Shown one piece after another: positions 24,700-33,025 of a stretch of 64,000 nucleotides of DNA. Each line of letters begins with the position of its first letter. Position 1 is the first letter of the stretch. A model generated the notes under the pieces. That model ran no database searches, had not been told where the DNA came from, and saw only the letters and a list, made by a program, of their open reading frames with translations. The position numbers and the translations under genes were made by a program. Source of the DNA: Pseudoflavonifractor capillosus (lineage in GTDB: Bacteria; Bacillota; Clostridia; Oscillospirales; Oscillospiraceae); contig NZ_JACJJE010000003.1 of NCBI RefSeq assembly GCF_016899775.1, positions 1 to 64,000 on the forward strand, given 5' to 3'.

Positions 24700-25905
24700 G
24701 TGGCGCGCATCGCCTTTTTCAGCATCTACGCCTTTGGCCACACCAATCCAACCCTGGCCGTGGTGAGAGAGCTGACCCGGCGGGGGCATCGGGTGCGCTA
24801 CTACTCCTTTTCCCCATTTCAGAAAGCGATCGAGGCGGCGGGTGGAGAGTGCGTCCTGTGCGACGCCTATCTTCCGCCTCCTCGCCCTGATGTGGACCGC
24901 CAGGTGGGCCGGGATTTTGCGGGGCTGGTGGAGATGATTACGGACACCACCCTGGCCATGGACGGCCCCATCGGCCGGGATCTGCGGGAGTTTGCCCCCC
25001 ACTGCGTGGTGTCCGACTCCCTGTGCTTCTGGGGAAAGCTGTGGAGCGCCAAGCTGGGGCTGCCCTACGTGTGCTCCACCACCACCTTCGCTTTCAACCG
25101 GGAGACGGCTGGGATGATGAAGCAGACGCCGGGGCAGCTGTTCCGCCTGCTGATGGGGCGAGGGCGCATCCGGCGGTGTATGAAACGGCTGCGGGAGGCG
25201 GGATACCCGGTGAGCGGCCTGCTGGACCTGATTCAGAACAGCAATGACACGGACACCATCGTCTACACCTCTCGGGCCTTCCAGCCCAAGGCGGATACGT
25301 TCTCCTCAAAATACGCCTTTATCGGTCCGTCCATCCCGGAGCAGATTGGAGCGGGGGAGGCGGAGTGGAAGGGGTGCTGCTACATCTCTCTGGGGACGGT
25401 GAACAACCGGAACCTCCCTTTTTATCAGGCGTGCATTGAGGCCCTCCGGCAGGAGAACTTCCCCGTGGTGATCTCCGTGGGGGAGCAGACCGACCTGGCC
25501 GTCTTTCGGGACGTGCCGGAGCATATATTCCTCCGGCCCAGGGTGGACCAGCTGGCGGTGCTGGCCCGGGCCGGCGTGTTTGTGACCCACTGCGGCATGA
25601 ACAGCGCCAGCGAGGGCCTCTATTTTGGAGTGCCCCTGGTCTTGTACCCCCAGCAGGCGGAGCAGGGGCTTGTGGCCCGGCGGGTGGAGGAGCTGGGGGC
25701 GGGGCTCCGGCTGAAGAGGACCTCGCCGGAGGCCGTTCGGGCGGCGGTGCGCCAGATCCGGGAACAGCAGTCCTACCGCAGCCGGGCCCGGGAGATCGCC
25801 GCCGGATTCCGGGAGGCCGGGGGATACCGGCGGGGGGCGGACAAGATTTTGGAGGCGGCGGCCCGGGGAGGAGGGACTTGTGCGGAACATACCCCTATGC
25901 TATAA
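24700..25905 (+). CDS. MGT-type (GT1) glycosyltransferase
   Basis: A 401-residue GT-B enzyme of the macrolide glycosyltransferase type. The N-terminal fold opens with ARIAFFSIYAFGHTNPTLAV, with the conserved His of the acceptor site. The C-terminal nucleotide-sugar motif is seen in THCGMNSASEGLYFGVPLVL (about 302-321). Such enzymes glycosylate small hydrophobic molecules or antibiotics, and sometimes lipids. A GTG start follows GAGGAGGGGTGAG. It is co-transcribed with the AbrB-type regulator. The acceptor is unknown. Confidence 0.9.
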   Translation: MARIAFFSIYAFGHTNPTLAVVRELTRRGHRVRYYSFSPFQKAIEAAGGECVLCDAYLPPPRPDVDRQVGRDFAGLVEMITDTTLAMDGPIGRDLREFAPHCVVSDSLCFWGKLWSAKLGLPYVCSTTTFAFNRETAGMMKQTPGQLFRLLMGRGRIRRCMKRLREAGYPVSGLLDLIQNSNDTDTIVYTSRAFQPKADTFSSKYAFIGPSIPEQIGAGEAEWKGCCYISLGTVNNRNLPFYQACIEALRQENFPVVISVGEQTDLAVFRDVPEHIFLRPRVDQLAVLARAGVFVTHCGMNSASEGLYFGVPLVLYPQQAEQGLVARRVEELGAGLRLKRTSPEAVRAAVRQIREQQSYRSRAREIAAGFREAGGYRRGADKILEAAARGGGTCAEHTPML

Positions 25906-25906
25906 T
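25878..25906 (+). promoter_or_regulatory. Promoter of the diaminopropionate ammonia-lyase gene
   Basis: TTGTGC (25878-25883), 17 bp, TATAAT (25901-25906), lying inside the end of the glycosyltransferase gene. Confidence 0.65.
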
Positions 25907-25940
25907 CCAGGCATCTAACAAAAGACAAAGGAGGCATACC

Positions 25941-27131
25941 GTGAAGCTTCAATACTGTGTGAACCGGACGGGGGCCATCCCCCCGGAGAAGCTGGCCCTC
26001 ACCGGCCTGGAGGTGCAGAAGGCGGCCCAGACCTTCCACAGCACCATTCCGGGCTATGAGGCCACCCCGCTCACCGCTCTGGACCATCTGGCCCATCGGC
26101 TGGGGGTGTCCCAGGTGCTGGTGAAGGACGAGTCCAGGCGCTTCGGCCTGAACGCCTTCAAGGCCCTGGGGGGCAGCTATGCCATGGCCCGGCATCTGGG
26201 GGAACAGCTGGGGCTGTCCCAGGACCAGCTCACCTTTGAGGCGCTGGGGACGCTGGAGGCCCGGGAGAAGCTGGGGGAGCGGACCTTCGTCACTGCCACC
26301 GACGGCAACCACGGCCGGGGAGTGGCCTGGGCCGCCCGGCAGCTGGGCCACCGGGCGGTGGTGTACATGCCCAAGGGGAGCGCCCGGGAGCGGCTGGAGA
26401 ACATCCGGGCCCAGGGGGCCCAGGCGGAGATCACCGACCTGAACTATGACGATGCGGTGCGCCTGGCCGACCGGATGGGCCGGGAGCACGGCTGGACCCT
26501 GATCCAGGACACCGCCTGGCCGGGGTATGAGGAGATCCCCGCCTGGATCATCCAGGGCTACACCACCATCGCCCAGGAGATCGCGGACCAGCTGGAGGAA
26601 AAGGGCTGGGAGAAGCCCACCCACCTGTTTCTCCAGGCGGGGGTGGGCAGCTTCGCGGGGGCCATGCTGGGCAGCTTTGCCGCCCGGTGGGGCAAGGACT
26701 GTCCCGTCACCTGCGTCGTGGAGCCGGACCGGGCGGACTGCCTCTACCGCAGCGCCAAGGCGGGGACCATCACACCGGTGACCGGTGACCTGGACAGCAT
26801 GATGGCCGGCCTGTGCTGCGGCGAGCCCTGCACCGTCAGCTGGCCCATCCTCCAGAGGGGGGCAGCCGCCTTTGTGTCCTGCGGGGACGAGTACGCCGCC
26901 CGGGGCATGCGCCTGCTGGGCCGGCCCGAGCCGGGGGACCCGGCCATCATCTCCGGGGAGTCCGGGGCGGTGGGCGTGGGGGTGCTGGCCGCCATCCTGT
27001 GCGAGGAGGGGCTGGAGGACCTGCGCTGGACCCTGGGGCTCAATGAGAACTCCCGGGTGCTGTGCATCAGCACCGAGGGGGACACCGACCGGGAGAACTA
27101 CCGCCGGGTCTTGGATGGCGCGCGGTTCTGA
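25941..27131 (+). CDS. dpaL: Diaminopropionate ammonia-lyase
   Basis: A 396-residue PLP enzyme of fold type II that cleaves 2,3-diaminopropionate to pyruvate and ammonia. The PLP lysine is K74 in RFGLNAFKALGGSYA, a typical DpaL/YgeX context. TDGNHGRGVAWAA is the phosphate-side loop and GESGAVGVG lies near the C-terminus. A GTG start is chosen because AAAGGAGG lies 6 bp before it; an upstream open stretch has no start signal. It has its own promoter. It would let the cell use diaminopropionate as nitrogen and carbon source. Confidence 0.92.
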   Translation: MKLQYCVNRTGAIPPEKLALTGLEVQKAAQTFHSTIPGYEATPLTALDHLAHRLGVSQVLVKDESRRFGLNAFKALGGSYAMARHLGEQLGLSQDQLTFEALGTLEAREKLGERTFVTATDGNHGRGVAWAARQLGHRAVVYMPKGSARERLENIRAQGAQAEITDLNYDDAVRLADRMGREHGWTLIQDTAWPGYEEIPAWIIQGYTTIAQEIADQLEEKGWEKPTHLFLQAGVGSFAGAMLGSFAARWGKDCPVTCVVEPDRADCLYRSAKAGTITPVTGDLDSMMAGLCCGEPCTVSWPILQRGAAAFVSCGDEYAARGMRLLGRPEPGDPAIISGESGAVGVGVLAAILCEEGLEDLRWTLGLNENSRVLCISTEGDTDRENYRRVLDGARF

Positions 27132-27184
27132 AAACGCCGCTGCTCTCCCGGCCTGTGCTATTATTTGCAATTTTTAGCAGCCTT

Positions 27185-27216
27185 GGGCGGACACGTTTGT
27201 GTCCGCCCTTTCCTTG
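27185..27216 (+). terminator. Terminator of dpaL
   Basis: GGGCGGACAC/GTGTCCGCCC stem (27185-27194 with 27199-27208) with a GTTT loop, then TTTCCTT. Confidence 0.85.
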
Positions 27217-27256
27217 TCCCTGCCCAAAATGGCGGGGGTTCCGCGGCAAGAAATAT

Positions 27257-27285
27257 TTGAGCCCCATAGAATCATCTGCTATAAT
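27257..27285 (+). promoter_or_regulatory. Promoter of the sensor operon
   Basis: TTGAGC (27257-27262), 17 bp, TATAAT (27280-27285); a leader of about 105 nt follows. Confidence 0.7.
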
Positions 27286-27395
27286 ATTTCTAACATAAAG
27301 GCAGAAAACAGATGGGAGATTCCGGCCTGGAGCCGGATCTGCGCCGAGGCGGTTTCCGCAGGGCGCACTCCCATGTGGGAAAGGACGGGTACGCC

Positions 27396-28670
27396 ATGGC
27401 TGGAAAAACGCCGTACACGGTGATTGTGGCGGATGACGAGGACGAACTGCGGGAGGCGGTCTGCATGATGACGCCCTGGCAGGACTTTGGCTTCTGCCTG
27501 GTGGGGAGCGCCAGCAACGGACTGGACGCCCTTCAGCTGGTGGAGAAGCACGAGCCGGACCTGCTGATCACGGATATCCGGATGCCCTTCATCTCTGGAA
27601 TCGAACTGGCCCGGCAGGTGCGGGAGATCCGCCCCGCCACCAACATCGCCTTTCTAAGCGGCTACGACGACTTTGAGTACGCCCAGCAGGCGATCCAGTA
27701 CAACATCATCAGCTATATGCTCAAGCCGCTGACCATGGAGGGGATAGCGGCGGAGCTGCGGAGAATCCGGGAGAAAATCGACGCCCAGTTTGCCCGGTTC
27801 CGGCAGGCGCCCTCCAAGATGCATGGGGTGGATCTGCAGGCCGCCATGCTGATGCCCCTGGTGCTGGACGACTACGCCGATCCGGAGGGAGCGGTGCAGG
27901 CGGAGGAGTACGCGCGGCAGTGCGGCCTGCTCCGGGATCTGGACGACCGGCCGTGCTGTACGGTGATGGTGTCCGTCCTGCTGAATGAGGGCGGGGCCAA
28001 CTGCACCACCCCTGCCTTTGTGGCGTCGGTGGACCAGCTGGCCGCCAAATACCTGCGCTGCGTCAGCTTCTACACCTCCGGGAAGGTGGTTTCGGTTCTG
28101 ATGGGCAGCCCCTCGGATTTCAGCGAATACCTGCATATTCTGGCCGACGAGATTCCGCAGATGGCGGAGCGGGTTTTGGGCAGTCAGTGCCGCATCGGCG
28201 TCAGCCGCATGGTGCACACCCTGACCGCCCTCCACGACGCCTACCGGGAGGCGATGGACGCCCTGCGCCAGGGGGACGGCGCGGAGGGAGGGACGCATTT
28301 CAGCCGGGACCTGGCCCCCGCCGCCAAGGGGGGCTCACTGTTGTGCCAGCGGGCCCTGGACGCCTTGGATCAGCTCTATATGGATGCGGACCTGTCCCTG
28401 GTCTCCCTGAGCGAGCGGCTGGACGTAAGCCCCAACTATCTCAGCGCCTGCATCAAAAAGTACGCCGGCGAGACCTTTATGAACATCCTGATCCGCAAGC
28501 GGATGGAGGCGGCCCGGGAGCTGCTGTCCACCACCCCACTCAAGGTGCAGGAGGTTGCTGGCCGGTGCGGTTATACCGATCAGCACTATTTCAGCTACTG
28601 TTTCAAAAAATACTGCGGCGAATCGCCCAACGCCCTGCGCCGCAGGACGGAGCAGGAAAGGGAAGGGTGA
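27396..28670 (+). CDS. YesN-type response regulator with AraC DNA-binding domain
   Basis: A 424-residue regulator. The receiver domain has the acidic pair D13/D14, phosphoacceptor D60 (LLITDIRMPF) and K110 (YMLKP). A middle region of unknown type precedes a C-terminal AraC helix-turn-helix pair (about 325-420; VSLSERLDVSPNYLSACIKK and VAGRCGYTDQHYFSYCFKK). The ATG at 27396 puts the receiver fold at the N-terminus; an in-frame ATG at 27312 would add a poorly conserved stretch. It pairs with the kinase that follows and probably activates the mgl and gal genes downstream. Confidence 0.9.
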   Translation: MAGKTPYTVIVADDEDELREAVCMMTPWQDFGFCLVGSASNGLDALQLVEKHEPDLLITDIRMPFISGIELARQVREIRPATNIAFLSGYDDFEYAQQAIQYNIISYMLKPLTMEGIAAELRRIREKIDAQFARFRQAPSKMHGVDLQAAMLMPLVLDDYADPEGAVQAEEYARQCGLLRDLDDRPCCTVMVSVLLNEGGANCTTPAFVASVDQLAAKYLRCVSFYTSGKVVSVLMGSPSDFSEYLHILADEIPQMAERVLGSQCRIGVSRMVHTLTALHDAYREAMDALRQGDGAEGGTHFSRDLAPAAKGGSLLCQRALDALDQLYMDADLSLVSLSERLDVSPNYLSACIKKYAGETFMNILIRKRMEAARELLSTTPLKVQEVAGRCGYTDQHYFSYCFKKYCGESPNALRRRTEQEREG

Positions 28671-28676
28671 GGCGGC

Positions 28677-30395
28677 GTGAAGAGGGATATTTCCCGGCCG
28701 GGGCCCCGGACGACCACCATTCTGGTCGCTATGGTGGTAGGGGTAGTGGCCATTATTCTGTGCTGCTGCATTGTGCTGTTCCTGGACCGCTACCGCAGCG
28801 CTATGGTGCAGAGCGCCCGGACCGGCAGCGCCCAGACGGTCTCCCAGGTGTCCAGCACGGTGGGAAACTACCTGCGGGACATGGACCAGGCTATGGAACT
28901 TGTGGTGCGTTCCATGTCGGAGCCGCAGCAGAGCCGGGATGAGCTGCTGTCCGCCTTTTTACAGTTCCGGCCCGACGTGGTGGCCGTTACCAGCTACTCG
29001 GAGGCGGGGGAGCTGGTGGAGTGCTGGTCCCTGGGCCGGGAACCCCGGAAGGAGATCTTCCAAAATCTCTCCTTTGACTTGGATACGGCCCGAGCCTCCG
29101 ACGGCCCCTATATGAGCACCCCCCATGTGGAGACCATCTTTGAGAGCTACTACCCCTGGGTGGTCACCATGACCGCATCGCTGGAACAGGGGGGCGAGGC
29201 CGCCTGGGTGTCCCTGGATCTGAGCTTCTCCAATATCTCCAACCACATCAACAATGTTGGCATCGGCCAGCGGGGCTACTGCTTTTTAATGGACCGCATG
29301 GGGAACATTATGTACCACCCCCAGCAGCAGCTGCTGTATGCGGGGCTGAAGTCGGAGGACACCGCGGCCCTGGCCGCCCTGGAGGACGGCACCTATGTGG
29401 AGGATACCGTGATCTATGCCGTCACCAGCGTGGAGGACAGCAGTTGGCGGGTGGTGGGCGTCAGCTTTGTGGACGAACTGGTCAACCGCAGCGTGCGGGA
29501 GATGATCGGGATCTCCGCCGGCCTGGCGGGTCTGGTGCTGGCGGCTGCCCTGCTGACCAGCTGGATTCTGTCCCGGATGCTGAGCCGTCCCCTGTGGGGG
29601 CTGGCCTCCGCCATGGAGCGCTTTGAGCGGGACGCCGACCACTTTTCCTACCGCCCGGTGGGGGGCACCCGGGAGGTGCGGGAGCTCTCCCAGTCCTTTG
29701 GACACATGGTGCTGCGGATTCAGCAGCTTATGTCCACTGTGCGGCAGGAGGAGATCAATCTGCGCAAGACTGAGCTGAAGGCCCTCCAAGCCCAGATCAA
29801 CCCCCATTTTCTGTATAATACCCTGGACTCCATCGCCTGGATGTGCGAGCGGGGGCGGAACGCCGACGCGGTGAATATGGTGCACGCCCTGGCACGGCTG
29901 TTCCGCATCAGCATCAGCCGCGGCCACGAGCTCATCCCCATCGCCAAGGAGATCGAGCACGCCGAGAGCTATCTCCAGATCCAGAAGTACCGCTACAAAA
30001 ACCAGTTCACCTATGAATTTGACGTGGACCCGGGGTGCCTGGATTACTACTGCAACAAAATCACCCTGCAGCCCATCATTGAAAATTCCATCAACCACGG
30101 CCTGGATCTTCTGGTGGAGGAGGGGCGCATCCAGGTGGAGGTGCTCCAGGACGGGGAAGACATCCTGTTCCGGGTACGGGACAACGGCGTGGGTATGAGC
30201 CAGGAGCAGGTGGACGCCATTTTGGAGCAGGACCCGGAGGACCGCACCGGCATCGGCATTCGGAATGTAAACGACCGGCTTCGGATCTATTTCGGAGCGC
30301 CCTATGGTCTGAACATCACCAGCGAACTGGATGTGGGCACCTGTGTGGAGATCCGGATGCCCAAGGTGAGGGAGGGAGAATATGAGGCGAAATAG
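28677..30395 (+). CDS. YesM-type sensor histidine kinase
   Basis: A 572-residue membrane kinase. TM1 is at about 15-37. An extracellular Cache-like sensor (about 40-270) comes next, then TM2 (about 277-298) and a HAMP linker. The His_kinase motif NPHFLYNTLD places the phosphorylated His at about 377. An ATPase domain has NSINHGLD and DNGVGM. It starts with GTG 4 bp after the regulator's stop. YesM kinases respond to extracellular sugars, in many clostridia through a bound periplasmic-type lipoprotein, which is encoded next. Confidence 0.9.
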   Translation: MKRDISRPGPRTTTILVAMVVGVVAIILCCCIVLFLDRYRSAMVQSARTGSAQTVSQVSSTVGNYLRDMDQAMELVVRSMSEPQQSRDELLSAFLQFRPDVVAVTSYSEAGELVECWSLGREPRKEIFQNLSFDLDTARASDGPYMSTPHVETIFESYYPWVVTMTASLEQGGEAAWVSLDLSFSNISNHINNVGIGQRGYCFLMDRMGNIMYHPQQQLLYAGLKSEDTAALAALEDGTYVEDTVIYAVTSVEDSSWRVVGVSFVDELVNRSVREMIGISAGLAGLVLAAALLTSWILSRMLSRPLWGLASAMERFERDADHFSYRPVGGTREVRELSQSFGHMVLRIQQLMSTVRQEEINLRKTELKALQAQINPHFLYNTLDSIAWMCERGRNADAVNMVHALARLFRISISRGHELIPIAKEIEHAESYLQIQKYRYKNQFTYEFDVDPGCLDYYCNKITLQPIIENSINHGLDLLVEEGRIQVEVLQDGEDILFRVRDNGVGMSQEQVDAILEQDPEDRTGIGIRNVNDRLRIYFGAPYGLNITSELDVGTCVEIRMPKVREGEYEAK

Positions 30396-31359
30396 GCGTG
30401 CCGTTCTGTGGGGGGCGCTGGCCCTCGCCCTTCTGTGCGGCTGCGGCGGGGAGCAGGACGCGTCCCAGCGGCACTCGGTGGCCCTGGTGGTCAAATCCAC
30501 CCAGTCGGAATTTTTCCGCTCCGTCTTTGCCGGGGCGGAGGCCGCGGCCGCGGAGTACAATTTAGAGCTGAGCATCGCCGGTCCGGAGACGGAGGAGGAC
30601 TACGAGACCCAGAACCGGCTGATCGCGGAGGCGGTGCGGGCCGGGGCGGAGGCCATTGTGTTTTCCGCCATTGACCAGGAAGAAAATGCTGCTGCCATTG
30701 ACGCCGCCGCCCAGGCCGGGCTCCAGATCGTAACCATCGACAGCAGCGTGGACTCCGACCAGGTGAGCACCTACATCGGCACCGACAACTACGCCGCCGG
30801 ACAGATGGCGGCCGACGCCGTTCTGGATCGGGTATCCGGCCCCCTGTATGTGGGGGTGGTCAATTACGACGTGAGCACCGCCAACGGGCAGGAGCGGGAG
30901 CGGGGAGCGTCCGACGCCTTCGCTGCCAGCGGCCGGGCGGAGATCACCGCGGTGGTCAACACCCTGACGGAGGCCGGCCGGGCCCAGGCGGATACCGCCG
31001 CCCTCCTGACCGAACACCCGGAGATCAACGTGCTGCTGGCCCTGAATGAGCCCACCAGCGTGGGCGCGGCCCAGGCCGTGAAAGCGCTGGGCCGCTCAGA
31101 GGATGTGTTTTTTGTGGGGTTTGACTCCAATGTGGTCACCGTGGACGGGCTGCAGGACGGGTGTGTGGACGCCCTTGTGGTGCAGAACCCCTACGCCATG
31201 GGCTATCTGGGGGTGGAGAGCGCCTATCAGCTGCTTGCTGGGCAGGGCGGGGCTCTGGATGAGACGGTAGATACCTCCACCCGGGTCGTGGATCGGGACA
31301 ACTTGTTCACATTGGACAGCCAGAAGGCCCTGTTTTCCTTTGAAGAGCACCTGGATTAG
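30382..31359 (+). CDS. Sugar-binding lipoprotein of the sensor system (RbsB/XylF fold)
   Basis: A 325-residue lipoprotein. The signal peptide ends in ALLCGC with C21 as lipid-modified residue. The mature part is a type I periplasmic binding fold in the usual order: first strand VALVVKSTQSEFF, then AIVFSAIDQEEN, YIGTDNYAAGQMAA, LLALNEPTSVGAAQA and FFVGFDSN. It overlaps the kinase gene by 14 bp, so it is probably the ligand-sensing third component and not a transporter subunit. It also serves as an in-window example of normal domain order beside the permuted MglB. Confidence 0.9.
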   Translation: MRRNRRAVLWGALALALLCGCGGEQDASQRHSVALVVKSTQSEFFRSVFAGAEAAAAEYNLELSIAGPETEEDYETQNRLIAEAVRAGAEAIVFSAIDQEENAAAIDAAAQAGLQIVTIDSSVDSDQVSTYIGTDNYAAGQMAADAVLDRVSGPLYVGVVNYDVSTANGQERERGASDAFAASGRAEITAVVNTLTEAGRAQADTAALLTEHPEINVLLALNEPTSVGAAQAVKALGRSEDVFFVGFDSNVVTVDGLQDGCVDALVVQNPYAMGYLGVESAYQLLAGQGGALDETVDTSTRVVDRDNLFTLDSQKALFSFEEHLD

Positions 31360-31484
31360 ACGTTTTCCACAAAAATGAAGTGAAAATTTTTTGCATATTA
31401 TTTGCCCTGGATAAAATTTTAACTTTTTTTCAGTGGTTTTTTCCCTTGCTTTTTTGTGCATTTTCCTCTACTATAAACTTATCT

Positions 31485-31510
31485 TAAATAGAGTTTTTGT
31501 GCTCTATTTA
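31485..31510. promoter_or_regulatory. Dyad in the mglB leader
   Basis: TAAATAGAG (31485-31493) and CTCTATTTA (31502-31510) are exact inverted repeats, just before the AAAGGAG ribosome site. The 175-bp gap before mglB is very AT-rich; TATAAA at 31472-31477 could be its -10 box but no well-spaced -35 is evident. An operator or a leader stem-loop are both possible. Confidence 0.45.
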
Positions 31511-31534
31511 AAACATGAGAAAAGGAGAATTGCT

Positions 31535-32827
31535 ATGAAAAAAGCTCTTGCACTGACCCTGGCCGCCGCTATGGCCCTGGGCCTGGCTGCCTGCGGCAAT
31601 GGCGGAGGAACCTCCAGTGCCGGTTCCACTTCCGGCTCTAACTCCGGTTCCACCTCTACCACCGAGGTCGCCAACAAGGACAAGCCCCTGGTCTGGTTCA
31701 ACCGCCAGCCCTCCAACAGCTCCACCGGCGAGCTGGACATGAACGCCCTGTCCTTCAACGACAACACCTACTACGTGGGCTTCGACGCCAACCAGGGCGC
31801 CGAGCTGCAGGGCGAGATGGTCCTGAAGTACATCACCGACAACATTGACACCATCGACCGCAACGGCGACGGCATCATCGGCTACGTCCTGGCCATCGGC
31901 GACATCGGCCACAACGACTCCATCGCCCGTACCCGCGGCGTCCGCTCCGCTCTGGGCACCGGCGTTGACGCCAACGGCGCCATCGATTCCAACCCCGTGG
32001 GCACCAACACCGACGGCTCCTCCACCATCGTGCAGGACGGCACCATTGATGTGGGCGGCACCACCTACACTGTCCGTGAGCTGGCCTCTCAGGAGATGAA
32101 GAACTCCGCCGGCGCCACTTGGGACGCCGCCACCGCCGGCAACGCCATCACCACTTGGTCCGCCTCCTTCGGCGATCAGATCGACGTTGTGGTCTCCAAC
32201 AACGACGGCATGGGCATGGCCATGTTCAACGGCTGGTCCCAGGCTCAGGGCGTGCCCACCTTCGGCTATGACGCCAACTCCGACGCCGTGGCCGCCATCG
32301 CCAACGGCTACGGCGGTACCATCAGCCAGCACGCCGACGTGCAGGCCTACCTGACCCTGCGCGTGCTGCGCAACGCTCTGGACGGCGTGGACATCGACAC
32401 CGGTATCGGCACCGCCGATGACGCGGGCAACGTGCTCAGCGAGGACGTGTACCGCTACGATGAGGCCTCCCGCTCCTACTACGCTCTGAACGTGGCCGTC
32501 ACCGCGGAGAACTATGAGGACTTCCTGGACTCCACCGTGACCTACGCCCCCGTGTCCAACCAGCTGGACGCCGAGGCTCACCCCACCAAGAACGTGTGGC
32601 TGAACATCTACAATTCCGCCGACAACTTCCTGGGCTCCACCTATCAGCCCCTGCTGCAGAAGTATGACGATCTGCTGAACCTGAACGTGGAGTACATCGC
32701 CGGCGACGGCCAGACCGAGGCCAACATCACCAACCGCCTGAGCAACCCCAGCGCCTATGACGCCTTCGCTATCAACATGGTGAAGACCGACAACGCGGCC
32801 TCCTACACCGCTCTGCTGAGCCAGTAA
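31535..32827 (+). CDS. mglB: Galactose/glucose-binding lipoprotein, circularly permuted
   Basis: A 430-residue lipoprotein (lipobox LAAC, C20, Ser/Thr/Gly linker to about 48). The mature part aligns to E. coli MglB from its middle: KPLVWFNRQPS (50-60), YYVGFDANQGAELQG, the Ca-loop-like DRNGDGIIGYVL, IGHNDSIARTRG, TWDAATA, VVVSNNDGMGMA and VPTFGYDAN. It then continues at 352-430 with VWLNIYNSADNF and AFAINMVKTDNAA, which correspond to the N-terminal TIYKYDDNF and ALAINLVDP of E. coli MglB. Ligand residues are kept in the moved part (DNF, INMV). The ATG at 31535 has AAAGGAG. First gene of the Mgl importer. Confidence 0.9.
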   Translation: MKKALALTLAAAMALGLAACGNGGGTSSAGSTSGSNSGSTSTTEVANKDKPLVWFNRQPSNSSTGELDMNALSFNDNTYYVGFDANQGAELQGEMVLKYITDNIDTIDRNGDGIIGYVLAIGDIGHNDSIARTRGVRSALGTGVDANGAIDSNPVGTNTDGSSTIVQDGTIDVGGTTYTVRELASQEMKNSAGATWDAATAGNAITTWSASFGDQIDVVVSNNDGMGMAMFNGWSQAQGVPTFGYDANSDAVAAIANGYGGTISQHADVQAYLTLRVLRNALDGVDIDTGIGTADDAGNVLSEDVYRYDEASRSYYALNVAVTAENYEDFLDSTVTYAPVSNQLDAEAHPTKNVWLNIYNSADNFLGSTYQPLLQKYDDLLNLNVEYIAGDGQTEANITNRLSNPSAYDAFAINMVKTDNAASYTALLSQ

Positions 32828-32875
32828 TCGGACCCGCGGCCGGTTTTACCGGCGGCTGAATCAGGTAATATGACA

Positions 32876-32958
32876 CGCTATTAGGGAGAAGGAATTCTTC
32901 GTTCGGGAGAAATAGATCTCCCTTCGGCAGAAGGAATTCTCCCTAATAGCGCTTTTTT
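32876..32958 (+). terminator. Attenuator between mglB and mglA
   Basis: Long stem CGCTATTAGGGAGAA (32876-32890) with its exact inverse (32937-32951), an inner GGGAGA/TCTCCC hairpin, then CTTTTTT. It should let more mglB than mglA-mglC be made, which suits a binding protein needed in excess. Confidence 0.85.
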
Positions 32959-33025
32959 GAGGGAAAGATCCGGCAGAATCGGACTTTTTACGGAAACTAC
33001 TACTACATAAACGGGAGTAACGAGA

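Noticed and set aside
31535-32827. MglB as a truncated or frameshifted gene
   Set aside because: The seemingly missing N-terminal lobe is present at the C-terminus in the same frame, followed by a clean stop and attenuator, so permutation explains it better.
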